Assembly: GCF_024648825.1 (NCBI RefSeq) | Contig: NZ_JANBBE010000011.1 | Location: 186,001 to 250,000 of the forward strand | Length of the DNA stretch: 64,000 nucleotides | Source: Lentzea californiensis | GTDB taxonomy: Bacteria > Actinomycetota > Actinomycetes > Mycobacteriales > Pseudonocardiaceae | Direction: 5' to 3' | Part shown: piece after piece, positions 8,003-17,300 of the stretch | Layout of the letters: each line of letters begins with the position of its first letter | Numbering within the stretch: the first letter of the stretch is position 1 | Translations under genes and position numbers: made by a program | Notes under the pieces: generated by a model | The model's input: only the letters and a program-made list of their open reading frames with translations | Database searches by the model: none | What the model was told of the DNA's origin: nothing

Positions 8003-9198
8003 TGATCGAGGACGTCTTCCGGGCCGAGTACGGCCGTGCGGTGTCCGTCCTGACCCGCCTCCTCGGCGACATCGACCTCGCCGAGGAGGCGGTGCAGGAC
8101 GCCTTCGCCACGGCTGTGCTGCGGTGGCCGGTCGACGGCGTCCCGCCCGCTCCGGCCGGCTGGATCATCACGACGGCCCGCAACCGCGCCATCGACCGGT
8201 TGCGCCGGGAGGCCAAGGGCCACGAGAAGCAGGCGCAGGCGGCACTGCTGAACCACGAACCGGAAGAGCAGGAGGCAGGAGACGTGCCCGACGACCGCCT
8301 GCGGCTGATCTTCACCTGCTGCCACCCGTCGCTGGCGCTGCCCGCCCAGGTCGCGCTGACGCTGAAACTGCTCGGCGGCCTGACGACGGCGGAGATCGCC
8401 AAGGCGTTCCTGGTGCCGGAACCCACGATGGCGCAACGGATCGTGCGCGCGAAGGGCAAGATCCGCGCGGCCCGCATCCCGTACCGGGTGCCGCGCGAAG
8501 CGGATCTGCCCGACCGGCTGAAGGCCGTGCTGGCCGTCATCTACCTGATCTTCAACGAGGGTTACCTCGACCGGGCGGAGCTCGCGCGGGAGGCGATCCG
8601 GCTCGGCAGGGTGCTCGCGGGGCTCATGCCGGACGAGCCCGAGGTGTGGGGGCTGCTCGCGTTGATGCTGCTCGTCGCGTCCCGCCGGGAGGCGCGGCTG
8701 CGCGACGGCGGGATCGTGCTGCTCCAGGACCAGGACAGGGCGCTGTGGAACGCGGACCTCGTGCGGGAGGGCCAGGACCTCGTGCGCCGCTGCCTGCGCT
8801 GGAACCGGCCGGGTCCCTACCAGGTCCAGGCCGCGATCAACGCCGTGCACAGCGACCCGCCGACCGACTGGCACCAGGTCGTCGCCCTCTACGACCAGCT
8901 GGTGGTGTTCACGCCGAGCCCCGTCGTGGCCCTGCACCGCGCCGTCGCGCTGGCCGAGACGGAAGGCCCGGAGCGGGCGCTGCTGGAGGTCGACGCGCTC
9001 GACCTCGACCGCTACCACCTGTTCCACGCTGTGCGCGCAGACCTGTTGCAACGGCTCGGGAGAGATCCGGCCGCGGCGCTGGAGGCCGCGCTCGACCGGG
9101 CCGGGCACCCGGCCGAACGCGAGCTCCTGGCCGAACGGCTACGGGTTCTCCGGCTTGCGGCGGCGGACCAGGAGGATCGCGCCGACGACGACCGCTAG
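8002..9198 (+). CDS. ECF42-group RNA polymerase sigma factor with C-terminal extension
   Basis: 398 residues. Sigma region 2 (FRAEYGRAVSVLTRLLGD to ARNRAIDRLRREAKG) is followed by region 4 (LRLIFTCCHPSLALPAQVAL, then GLTTAEIAKAFLVPE), and then a roughly 200-residue TPR-like C-terminal domain. The phrase LIFTCCHPSL and the long tail are hallmarks of the ECF42 group, which lacks a classical anti-sigma factor and is thought to be controlled through its own C-terminus. Translational coupling to the DGPF gene supports a joint function. The last 60 bp are antisense to the end of the copC-like gene. Confidence 0.88.
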   Translation: MIEDVFRAEYGRAVSVLTRLLGDIDLAEEAVQDAFATAVLRWPVDGVPPAPAGWIITTARNRAIDRLRREAKGHEKQAQAALLNHEPEEQEAGDVPDDRLRLIFTCCHPSLALPAQVALTLKLLGGLTTAEIAKAFLVPEPTMAQRIVRAKGKIRAARIPYRVPREADLPDRLKAVLAVIYLIFNEGYLDRAELAREAIRLGRVLAGLMPDEPEVWGLLALMLLVASRREARLRDGGIVLLQDQDRALWNADLVREGQDLVRRCLRWNRPGPYQVQAAINAVHSDPPTDWHQVVALYDQLVVFTPSPVVALHRAVALAETEGPERALLEVDALDLDRYHLFHAVRADLLQRLGRDPAAALEAALDRAGHPAERELLAERLRVLRLAAADQEDRADDDR

Positions 9199-9696
9199 CC
9201 CGATCAGGATCCACACCCAGACCGGCACGCCACCGGACTCCGAGGGCGTGCTCGACGGGGGCGCGTTCGACACCGGCGCGCTCGGCGTCACCGACGACGG
9301 AGGGGCGCTCGCCGACGTGGACTGCGCCACGACGGTCATCGTGAAGCTGAACGTGCCGTTGACGGTGTCGCCGTCGTCGGACTTGGCCGACCAGGCGATC
9401 GTGTGCGCGCCGGACTTGGCCGCGGTCGCGTCGATCTTCGCCGTGATCGTCCTGTCCACGGCCTGCACCTGGGTGACCGGCACCTTGGTGCCGTCGGCCC
9501 CCGTGACGGTGACCGCGTCCCCGTCCGGCAGCTGGACGGGCGCGCTGAACACCAGCTCGATCTGCTCGGGTGGAGCCGCCAGGGCCGCGCCGGACGCCGG
9601 ATTGCTGCTCTTGAGCTCGGCGTGGGCCTGCGCGGGGACGGCCACGGCCGTCGCGGCGAGCAGTGCCAGCACGAGCACGCTTAGGTAACGCGTCAC
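9139..9696 (-). CDS. CopC/YobA-like copper-binding protein
   Basis: 185 residues: signal peptide cleaving before HAELKSSNP, so that the mature N-terminal His can bind Cu(II) as in CopC; an Ig-like CopC beta-sandwich up to about residue 115; a Ser/Thr/Pro-rich linker; and a C-terminal membrane helix (VWVWILIGLAVVVGAILLV) followed by RRRKPENP. It would sit on the outer face of the membrane and handle copper. The GTG at 9696 is preceded by -10 TACGCT with a 6-nt gap (9703-9708), so it is probably leaderless. There is no CopD neighbour. Its last 60 bp overlap the sigma factor gene on the other strand. Confidence 0.85.
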   Translation of the reverse strand: MTRYLSVLVLALLAATAVAVPAQAHAELKSSNPASGAALAAPPEQIELVFSAPVQLPDGDAVTVTGADGTKVPVTQVQAVDRTITAKIDATAAKSGAHTIAWSAKSDDGDTVNGTFSFTMTVVAQSTSASAPPSSVTPSAPVSNAPPSSTPSESGGVPVWVWILIGLAVVVGAILLVRRRKPENP

Positions 9697-9702
9697 GTGC
9701 GC

Positions 9703-9708
9703 AGCGTA
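9703..9708 (-). promoter_or_regulatory. -10 element TACGCT of a leaderless promoter
   Basis: On the minus strand TACGCT is followed by 6 nt and then the GTG at 9696 of the copC-like gene. No ribosome binding site lies in between. Confidence 0.5.
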
Positions 9709-9763
9709 GTGGCTTCGTCGATCAGTCCGGCAGCCTCAGTTCGCACCGGAACAGCGGCCGGCC

Positions 9764-10936
9764 TCACCCCACCGGCCGGGAGACCTGCGGCGTCACCGGG
9801 ACGAACGCCAACCCCGTAGCGACCAGCGCGGCCAGCGCGGCGGCGAGCAGGGGCGCGAGCGGCTCCACCTCGTACAGCAGCGCGCTCAGCATCGGCGCGA
9901 CGATGAACGTCAGGCCGCTCGTGGTGGTGACCAGCCCGGCGACCAGGCCCTGGTGCCGCGGCCCGACGCCGAGCGAGGCCGCCGCGGCGAACCCGGTGAG
10001 CGCGAGACCGGCGCCGACCGCCACCACCAGGAACGCCAGCGCCATCAGCGCGGACGACGGCGCCACCGCGAGCAGTGCGTAACCGGCCACCGAGACGGGG
10101 GAGCCGATCCGCATCAGCCGGATCGGGGACCACTTCAGCAGCGGCACGAGCAGCCCCTGCGTCAGCACGAGCCCTATGACGGAGGAGAACAGCACGCCCT
10201 CGGCGCTGCCCGTGGTCTCCCGCAGCCTCTCCGAGGAGAGGTACACGACGACGACCTGCGCCATCCCCAGTGACAGGTGCAGGAAGAAGCCGGTGCCGAA
10301 GGCGGGCACCAGTTGCAGCGGCTGGGCCTGCACCGGTTCCCCTTCCTGCGGAGCGAGAGGCTTCATGGTGACGAGGACCAGGAGCGAGAGCAGCAGGGCG
10401 ACCACAGGCGCGACGTACAACGGCAGCCACAGGGACGCCACCGCGAGCGCGCCGCCGACGACCGGGCCGATCACGCTGCCGAGGCTCTGAGCGGCGCCGA
10501 CGAAGCCGATGGCTCGGGTGCGCGCCGTCTCGCCGTGGGCGGAGAGACCCGCGACGGCGAGCGCGGTGACGAACACCGCGGCGAGGCCCGCGCCGAACAA
10601 CGCGGAGCGGAACACCAGCACCAACGCGAACGCCACGTCCGGCGTCAGCGTCTCGTCGAGGCCGAACGCCACCGCCGCGGCGAAACCGGCGGGTCCGGCC
10701 ACGCACAGCACGAGTCCGGCGAACAGCACGGGACGCGGTCCCACGGCGTCGAACAGCAGTCCCCAGAGCAGGCTCGCCACGGTGATCGTCACGGAGGCGA
10801 CCGTGAACACCAGGCTCAGCTGGAAGGGGGTGAGGGCGAGTACGCCGGCGAGCGGGGCGACGACGCCGATGAGCATCTGGTGCAACGAGTACATGACCAG
10901 CAACGCGGCCAATAACGGCGTCAAGTACCTGGGCAT
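9764..10936 (-). CDS. MFS transporter
   Basis: 390 residues with about 12 hydrophobic segments, the MFS loop-2/3 motif in degenerate form (GLLFDAVGPRPVLFAGL) and a second-half helix bundle. It belongs to the drug/metabolite exporter type, but the substrate cannot be told. Translation starts at an ATG with a strong AGGGGGA ribosome binding site. The 120-bp divergent gap to the small ATPase genes contains the inverted repeat GTTCA-N6-TGAAC (10974-10989), a possible operator. A GC-rich inverted repeat (GGCCGG/CCGGCC) at its 3' end could act as terminator. Confidence 0.8.
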   Translation of the reverse strand: MPRYLTPLLAALLVMYSLHQMLIGVVAPLAGVLALTPFQLSLVFTVASVTITVASLLWGLLFDAVGPRPVLFAGLVLCVAGPAGFAAAVAFGLDETLTPDVAFALVLVFRSALFGAGLAAVFVTALAVAGLSAHGETARTRAIGFVGAAQSLGSVIGPVVGGALAVASLWLPLYVAPVVALLLSLLVLVTMKPLAPQEGEPVQAQPLQLVPAFGTGFFLHLSLGMAQVVVVYLSSERLRETTGSAEGVLFSSVIGLVLTQGLLVPLLKWSPIRLMRIGSPVSVAGYALLAVAPSSALMALAFLVVAVGAGLALTGFAAAASLGVGPRHQGLVAGLVTTTSGLTFIVAPMLSALLYEVEPLAPLLAAALAALVATGLAFVPVTPQVSRPVG

Positions 10937-11056
10937 GCTGTTCCCCCTGGAGTCGCGGCGAGCCGTGAGGGTAGTTCAAGTTGATGAACGATTGGTTTGG
11001 CGGCGGATGTACTCGGGTAACCGGCGGCCGAACTGATCAACTGACCGAGGAGCGGT

Positions 11057-11452
11057 TTGGCTCGCGACCAGGCAGCCAGGACGGGTGAGGCGGCGGATCT
11101 GCCCCTGGGCAGGCAACGACCGTCACTCGCCGCTGTCCGCCGCTGGGTACGGCTGGAGTTGATGGGCGAGGACACCGACGCCGTCGCCGATGTGTTGCTG
11201 GTGGTGAACGAGCTGGTCAGCAACGCTTACCGGTACACGTCGGAACCGTCGTTCCTGCGCGTCGTCGTGGAACCCCACAAGATCCGCATCGAGATCGCGC
11301 ACGATTCCCGTGCCCACCCGCCGTTGCGCAAGGTGTCCCGGCCGCAGCGCGGCTACGGTCTGGTCCTGGTGGCCCGGCTGTCGGATCGCTGGGGTGTGGA
11401 CAGGGCTCACGGTGACACCGTGGTCTGGGCCGTTCTTCCCAGGGAGACGTGA
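11057..11452 (+). CDS. Small HATPase (RsbW/SpoIIAB-like anti-sigma kinase type)
   Basis: 131 residues, essentially one GHKL ATPase domain: the N box VNELVSNAYRY, the middle motif IEIAHDSRAHPPL in place of DxGxG, and the G2 motif RGYGLVLVARLSD. Proteins of this kind act as serine kinases or binding partners in sigma/anti-sigma/anti-anti-sigma switches, but no STAS or sigma-B-type gene is adjacent. The TTG at 11057 is supported by GAGGAG about 6 nt upstream. A second protein of the same kind follows 82 bp downstream. Confidence 0.78.
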   Translation: MARDQAARTGEAADLPLGRQRPSLAAVRRWVRLELMGEDTDAVADVLLVVNELVSNAYRYTSEPSFLRVVVEPHKIRIEIAHDSRAHPPLRKVSRPQRGYGLVLVARLSDRWGVDRAHGDTVVWAVLPRET

Positions 11453-11534
11453 TGGCAGGCCGGCAGGTTTCGATCTGCGCGTTCCGGGGTACCGAGGCTC
11501 GTGCCTTGAACCAGCAGGGCGCTTGGAGATGCTG

Positions 11535-11936
11535 ATGGGTATTGCAGGACGGTCCACCGAACGAGTGGACCTCGTCCTACCGGAGGGTGTTCTACCGCTC
11601 GCGAACGTGCGCGCGGAAGTTCGGCGTCTCCTGAGAGGGATGCACGAGAACGTCGTGGTCGACGTGATGGTCGTGGCCACGGAACTCGTGAGCAACGCCT
11701 ACCACCACGCCGCCCCGAGTCGACGCGCCCGCGTGCTGTGCCTGCCGGAACGCGAGGTGGTGCGGGTCGAGGTCGACGACGGGACGCCCGGCCGGTTCCC
11801 GCAACTCGGCCGGATGGGGTTCCTCGGGCGTCGGCAGCGGGGTCTGCTGCTGGTCAACGGCCTGGCCCAGGTGTGGGGGCACAACCGGTTCCCGGACTCC
11901 AAGACCGTGTGGGCGGACGTGTCGACCGTCAGGTGA
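11535..11936 (+). CDS. Second small HATPase, divergent G2 motif
   Basis: 133 residues and the same domain as the preceding gene: N box ATELVSNAYHH and VEVDDGTPGRFPQL, but the nucleotide-lid motif reads RGLLLVNGLAQ, without the second glycine of RGYGLVLV in its neighbour. It may bind ATP weakly or serve as a regulatory partner. Of two close ATGs, 11535 is chosen because GGAG at 11525-11528 then has a 6-nt spacer; the ATG at 11529 touches the GGAG. The last 8 bp overlap the end of the convergent beta-lactamase gene. Confidence 0.72.
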   Translation: MGIAGRSTERVDLVLPEGVLPLANVRAEVRRLLRGMHENVVVDVMVVATELVSNAYHHAAPSRRARVLCLPEREVVRVEVDDGTPGRFPQLGRMGFLGRRQRGLLLVNGLAQVWGHNRFPDSKTVWADVSTVR

Positions 11937-12828
11937 GGGTCTTGACGACGTAGGCGGCGGCTTCGGCGACGAGGGCCTCGTCGTATTCGGCGTCCGCGGC
12001 CGACTTGCTGGACATGACCGCGATCAGGATCGGCTCCCGGCCCGGCGGCCACACGACCGCGATGTCGTTGACCGTGCCGTGGTCTCCGGTACCGGTCTTG
12101 TTGGCGACCCTGCTGCCCGCGGGCACTCCGGCCCGGATGCGCTTCGCCCCGGTCACCGTGCGTTCCAGCAGGCCGGTCAGGAAGTCGCGCTTCGCCGGTT
12201 CGAGGGCGTCCCCGAGCACGATCCGCTGGTAGTCCGTGCCGAGCGAGCGCGGGGTGGCGGTGTCGCGCGGGTCGCCGGGCGTGGCCGAGGTGATGCCGGG
12301 CTCGACGCGGTCCATGCGGGTCTCGGTGTCGCCCAGCTCGCGCAGGTACTTCGTGAGCTCCGCCGGACCGCCGAGGTCGCGCAGCAGCAGGTTGCCCGCC
12401 GTGCCGTCGCTGTGGCGGACCGCGGCGTCGCACACGTCCCGCAGCTTCATCCCCGTTCGGACGTTCAGCTTCGTGATGGCCGAGCTCTTCATCAGGTCGG
12501 CCTCGGTGTACGTGACGACGGTGTCCAGGTGCGACATCGGGTTGCGGTGCAGAAGCGCCGCCGCGGCAAGTCCCTTGAACGTCGAGCAGAACGCGAACCG
12601 CTCGTCCGCCCGGTGTTCGATCGTGCTGCCGTTGTCGCTCATCGCGTAGACGCCCAGCCGTGCGTCGAACTTCTTCTCCAGCTCGAACAACGCGTCGTGC
12701 CGCACGGGCGCCGCGCTCGTCGTCGTGGCCGGTGGTGTCACGCTGATCGGAGCTGTCGCTTGCGGAGTCGCGCACCCGGCGAGCGGGAGCAGGGCGAAGG
12801 TTTTCAGGACGGTGCGTCGGGCGGCCAC
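11929..12828 (-). CDS. Class A serine beta-lactamase, lipoprotein
   Basis: 299 residues. Tat-like and lipoprotein features (RR at 4-5, LAGC with C19) suggest an anchored enzyme outside the membrane. The catalytic set is present: S82 in FCSTFK (Ambler S70-K73), the SDG triad at 140-142 (Ambler 130-132; Gly instead of Asn as in mycobacterial BlaC), E176 in the omega loop (Ambler E166) and KTG at 244-246. Oddly, the omega loop reads EPGITSATPGD, so the usual Asn170 is Thr, which may slow deacylation or shift specificity. The GTG at 12828 is preceded by -10 TAGTGT with a 6-nt gap, a leaderless arrangement. Confidence 0.9.
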   Translation of the reverse strand: MAARRTVLKTFALLPLAGCATPQATAPISVTPPATTTSAAPVRHDALFELEKKFDARLGVYAMSDNGSTIEHRADERFAFCSTFKGLAAAALLHRNPMSHLDTVVTYTEADLMKSSAITKLNVRTGMKLRDVCDAAVRHSDGTAGNLLLRDLGGPAELTKYLRELGDTETRMDRVEPGITSATPGDPRDTATPRSLGTDYQRIVLGDALEPAKRDFLTGLLERTVTGAKRIRAGVPAGSRVANKTGTGDHGTVNDIAVVWPPGREPILIAVMSSKSAADAEYDEALVAEAAAYVVKTLT

Positions 12829-12834
12829 CGGTTC

Positions 12835-12840
12835 ACACTA
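12835..12840 (-). promoter_or_regulatory. -10 element TAGTGT of the beta-lactamase promoter
   Basis: On the minus strand TAGTGT is followed by 6 nt and then GTG at 12828. It lies 36 bp from the oppositely facing -10 of the pdxY-like gene, so two leaderless promoters sit back to back in a 59-bp gap. Confidence 0.5.
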
Positions 12841-12875
12841 TTCGGTCTCGGTGCGGCGCCACGGGAGCGGCGTTC

Positions 12876-12881
12876 TAGGGT
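12876..12881 (+). promoter_or_regulatory. -10 element TAGGGT of the pyridoxal kinase promoter
   Basis: TAGGGT is followed by GGGGAA and then ATG at 12888, a 6-nt gap. A purine-rich GGGGAA directly before the ATG is too close to work well as a ribosome binding site, so leaderless translation is more likely. Confidence 0.5.
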
Positions 12882-12887
12882 GGGGAA

Positions 12888-13739
12888 ATGAAGGTTCTGT
12901 CCATCCAGTCCGTGGTCGCCCACGGCCACGTCGGGAACTCCGCGGCCGTGTTCCCGCTCCAGCGCATCGGGGTCGAGGTCGTCCCGATCCCCACGGTGAA
13001 CTTCTCCAACCACACCGGCTACGGCGCGTGGCGCGGTCCGCTCCTGCCACCGTCGGACGTGGCCGAGATCCTGCTCGGGGTGGAGGAACGCGGGGTGTTC
13101 GGGCAGGTCGACGCCGTGCTGTCCGGCTACCAGGGCGGCACGGGCATCGCCGATGTGATCATCGACGCGGTGCGCAGGGTGAAGACCGCGAACCCGGCGG
13201 CGCTCTACGCGTGCGACCCGGTCATGGGCAACGCCAAGTCCGGCTGTTTCGTGGCTCCCGAGATCCCCGTGCTGCTGCGCGACCGGGTCGTGCCGGTGGC
13301 CGACATCATCACCCCGAACCAGTTCGAGCTGGGCTTCCTCACCGGCACCGAGCCGGCGAGCGTCGAGGAGACGCTGGCGTCGGCCGACCTCGCCCGCGCG
13401 ATGGGCCCGTCGACCGTGCTGGTCACGAGCGTCGAGCGGCCCGGCCGGGAGGAGGGCACGATCGAGATGCTCGTCGTGGACACCGCCGGGTCGTGGCTGG
13501 TGAACACCCCGCACCTGCCGTTCAAGGCGAACGGCTCCGGCGACGTCACGGCCGCGCTGTTCACCGCCCACTACGTGCAGACGAAGGACGCGGCGCTCGC
13601 ACTGGAGCGCACCGCGTCCAGCGTCTTCGACCTGATCGACCTGACCTACCGCTCCGGTGAGCGCGAGCTGCGCTTGGTGCAGGCCCAGGAGTTCTACGCG
13701 GCGCCGCGGATGCAGTTCAAGGCCGAGCAGGTGCGCTGA
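12888..13739 (+). CDS. pdxY: Pyridoxal kinase PdxY
   Basis: 283 residues of the ribokinase/PfkB-like pyridoxal kinase family, which phosphorylates pyridoxal with ATP to make or salvage PLP. Landmarks: the N-terminal SIQSVVAHGHVGNSAAVFPLQ, TVNFSNHTGY, the metal/substrate segment YACDPVMGN, TPNQFELGFLTG, and the anion-hole/catalytic motif ANGSGDVTAALF containing the base Asp. Length is normal for PdxY (about 285). The gene is probably leaderless, with -10 TAGGGT 6 nt before the ATG. Its last 23 bp overlap the convergent GntR gene. Confidence 0.93.
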   Translation: MKVLSIQSVVAHGHVGNSAAVFPLQRIGVEVVPIPTVNFSNHTGYGAWRGPLLPPSDVAEILLGVEERGVFGQVDAVLSGYQGGTGIADVIIDAVRRVKTANPAALYACDPVMGNAKSGCFVAPEIPVLLRDRVVPVADIITPNQFELGFLTGTEPASVEETLASADLARAMGPSTVLVTSVERPGREEGTIEMLVVDTAGSWLVNTPHLPFKANGSGDVTAALFTAHYVQTKDAALALERTASSVFDLIDLTYRSGERELRLVQAQEFYAAPRMQFKAEQVR

Positions 13740-14373
13740 GCCGCAAGTGCGCGCGGTCGCCGCGCAGGACGACCCACGACCGTTCGACCGGCGCACCCCG
13801 GAGGTCGTGGCCCAGCCACCCGACCGACAGCACCGGTGTGGCGGGGCGGACGTCGAGCAGGCCGGCGACGCGCGGCGTGGCGAGAGCGGTGGTGCACCAG
13901 GGACACGGCTCGCCGAACCGGACCTCGTAGGCGTCGGAGAGGAATTTCCGCAGCGGGGTCGTGCGGTCGTAGCGCTCGGCGAAGCCGGGGAACCGGGACG
14001 CGTGCAGGTAGGTCGACCGCACGCCGACCGGTTCGTCCCCGCGCACGAGGACCGACTCGACGTTGACCACGTCCTGCGCGCCGATGGTCCTGACCACGAC
14101 CTGTTCGCGGTCGGCGAGGTCCTGCACGAGCGCGTCGAGGCTGATCCGGCGGACCTGCTTGCGAGGCGCGACGGCGGTGCCCTGCCTGCCGGCCCCGCGC
14201 ACCAGCCTGCCCTCCAGCACGAGCTCGTCCATCGCCTTGCGAATGGTGGTGCGGGACATGCCGAACACGTCCGAGAGCTCGCGCTCCGGCGGGAACGGGG
14301 TGTTGTCGGGCAGTTCGTTCACCAGGTCGAGCAGCCTGGTCTTGGCCTGGAAGTAGCGCGGGATCGCGGGCAC
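13717..14373 (-). CDS. GntR-family regulator (HutC/UTRA type)
   Basis: 218 residues: an N-terminal winged HTH (FPPERELSDVFGMSRTTIRKAMDELVLEGRLVRGAGRQGT) and a UTRA-like effector domain with VNVESVLVRGDEPVGVRSTYL. It should be a ligand-controlled repressor; the effector is unknown. The start codon is a GTG at 14373, only 9 bp after the stop of the SARP gene, and its -10 hexamer TAGCGT (14380-14385) contains that TAG stop codon. It can thus be expressed from its own leaderless promoter as well as by read-through. Confidence 0.85.
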   Translation of the reverse strand: MPAIPRYFQAKTRLLDLVNELPDNTPFPPERELSDVFGMSRTTIRKAMDELVLEGRLVRGAGRQGTAVAPRKQVRRISLDALVQDLADREQVVVRTIGAQDVVNVESVLVRGDEPVGVRSTYLHASRFPGFAERYDRTTPLRKFLSDAYEVRFGEPCPWCTTALATPRVAGLLDVRPATPVLSVGWLGHDLRGAPVERSWVVLRGDRAHLRLSAPARP

Positions 14374-14379
14374 ACCCGG

Positions 14380-14385
14380 ACGCTA
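14380..14385 (-). promoter_or_regulatory. -10 TAGCGT overlapping the SARP stop codon
   Basis: On the minus strand TAGCGT is followed by 6 nt (CCGGGT) and the GTG of the GntR gene. Its first three bases are the TAG stop of the upstream SARP gene. Confidence 0.5.
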
Positions 14386-17300
14386 TTTCCGGGCGATAAC
14401 CAGCCACTCATCGCCGGCGTCCGGCACGGAGCCGATCTCGCGGTAGATCCGGAGGGCTTCGCGCCGGTCACCGCTCAGACAGGCGACCGCGGCGTCCTTC
14501 CAGCGTGACCAGGACACCTCGGCGAGGCAGTCCGGGCCGTGGCCCGCGGCCGCGAGCACGATCGGCAGGTCGACGCCGATCGGGCCGGTGATCTGGCGGC
14601 CGCGCAACAGGGTCAGCAGTTCGCCGGCCTCGACCGGGTCGCCGTGCCGGAGGGCGATGCGGGCTTTCAACGTCAGCGGGTGCTGCAGCTCGCCGGGACG
14701 GCCTGTGCTCCTCGCGAGTTCCAGCGCCCGGTCCGCGTCCTCGGCGGCACCGGTGAGGTCGCCGGTCAGCAACCGGACGCGGCCGCGGGCGGCGTGCAGG
14801 TGGGACTGGCCGGGGGAGCGGGCGATGGACTCGCCGACGTGCTGAAGGGCTTCCGCGTACCGGCCGTTCCAGAACAGGTCCAGGTACCTCGACGAGTCGA
14901 GCCAGGCGATGGTGTCGTCGTCGCCGTGCCTCCGGGCGGCCACCCGCGCTTCGGCCCTCACCGCGAGCCGGGCGTCGGCGTCGCCGAGCACGGCGTAGGC
15001 GGTGCCGGTGTTGAAAAGGCACAGGCTGGGCGAGACGCCGGCCGTCCTTCGCTCGGTCACGGCCTGGAGCATGTCGCCGATGCCGTCCGGGTCGCCCTGC
15101 TTGACCCTGGCCAGTCCCAGGGCTTCCAGTGCGATGGCCCGTTCGACGCCGGCGGTACCCCGCAACGCCTCCAGCGCGGCGCTGACCGCGTCGTCCAGCC
15201 TGTCCACGAGGGTCAGGGAGTGCGCGAGGTACGCCTGCACGCCGGGCACCCGCTCGTCCGGCCCGGCCAGCGCGAGGAACTCGATCGTGCGGTCGAGGTG
15301 CCGTTCGGCCGCCGCGTGGTCGCCCTGGTGCCACGTGGCGCGCCAGGACGACCGGGAGGCCTCCGCGGCGCCCGCGAAGTTTCCGGCGTCGCGGTGCAGT
15401 TCGACGGCTTCGGTCAGCTCCCCGAGCCCTTCGCCGTTCCACGCCAGGCACGATCCCAGCAACGTGAGCAGGCCGGCCTTGTCGGAGTGGCCGGGTGGGC
15501 AGACGGCCAACGCGGCGCGGTAGCACCGGATCGCGGTGTCCCTGGCGGCCAGGGAGGTGGCTCTGCGGCCCGCGTCGGTCAGGGCCGTCCGCGCCTTGCG
15601 GCCCATGATGTCGCACGGTTTCCCCGAGGCCTCGGCGATCCACACCGCCTCCTGGAAGTGGTACGCGAGCAGGGGAACGTGCTCGAGCGGCAGCGCCTGC
15701 ACCCACTCGGCCGCGTGGTAGTGCTTCATCGCCTTGGTGCCCCGCGGAACCCGGTCGTAGGCGACGTCGCGCACCAGCACGTGGCTGAAGGCGTACTCGG
15801 CCTCGCCGAAGACCTTGCTGGGCTGGCGCTTGAGGAAGTCCCGCTGTGCCAGCACCTCCAGGCTGCGCGCGATCTCGGCGGCGTCCCGTTCCGCGACGAC
15901 CGCGACCGCGCCCGGCCAGACCGCCGGGCCGAGGACCGCGGCGTCCTGCAGCACGGACCTCTCCAGCGGGGGCAACGAGTCCAGCCGCGCGCCGATGACG
16001 GTCTGCACCGTCTCCGGCAGGGCGTCCGGGGCGCCGTCGCGGAGCATGCGGACGTACTCGGCGGCGAACAGCGGGTTGCCCGCCGCCCGGCGCAACAACG
16101 TCCGCACGTCCGCCACGACGTCGTGGCGGGCCATCAGGGTCTCGAGCAGCCGTGCGGTGTCCTCTTCGGACAGTGCGTTCAGCGTGATCGACTCACCCCG
16201 GACCGGCGGCCCCGGGCGTGCGGTCAGGAGCACCAGCAACGGCACGTCGTCCGCGGTGTCGGCCAGTCCGTGCAGGAAACCGAGCAGCAGCTCGTCGGCC
16301 CAGTGCACGTCCTCGACGATCACCACCAGCGGTTCCTCCGCCAGGTGCTCGACCAGCCTGCGCCACGCCATCAGCACGTCGCTGCCCTGCGGCCCGGCAC
16401 CGGCCAGCGCGCAGAGCTGGGTGACGAGCCACGGGTCGTCGCTGATCGCCTGGATCTTGGCGGTGACCGCGGCGGCGTCGTCGCTGTCGAAGATCCGCGC
16501 GTGACTCCGCACGATCTCCGCCAGCGGGGCGAACACGTCGTCGCGCGCGAACGGGGGCGTGCGGCCGGTGAGCGTCCGGCGGCCCGTGGCGAACTCCCGG
16601 ACGAGCCTGCTCTTGCCCACGCCCGGCTCGCCGACCACCGTGACCGTCCTCGGCCGGCCCGTCGCCCTGACCTGCTCGTAGGTCTCGGCGAGCGCGGCCA
16701 TCTCGCGCGAGCGGCCCACGAACGGCGAGTCGTCCCCGGCCGGCGTGAGCGCCCTGTCGGTCACCGGGCACGTCCTCACCTCGCCCTTCCCGGTCTGGGC
16801 CAGCAACCGCAGACCGGCGTCGAGCACCGTGCCGCCGACCTCGACGCGATCGCCGGACGTGACCAGCGCCGGTCCGGTGGACACCGCTGCGGCAGCCGGG
16901 TGTTCGCCGGTGATCTCGAACGCGGCCCGCACGGCCCGTGCGGCGTCATCCTCGCGGTTGACCGGCGCCCCGAACGCCGCGCAGACGGTCGAACCGAGTG
17001 TCGTGACGGTGGTGCCGCCGAAGTCCTCGACGTGCCTGAGCACCTGTGCGACCGCGGTCTCCAGCCGTTCGTCGGCGGCCTCGTCCGCGCCCGGCAGCTC
17101 CAGCCGGACGACGAGGACGCTGACCTTCTTGCGTTCCAGCATGGTCCGCGCCGGGCCGGGGGTGGCCGCGAGGGCCGGGTCCTGGGTGAGGATCGCCCGT
17201 TCCAGCGCGGCCAGTTCGGGCCCGGGGTCGATGCCGAGCTCGGCGGCGAAGCGTTCCCGCGCCGCGCGGAAGACCGCGAGCGCGTCCGCCTGCCTGCCGG

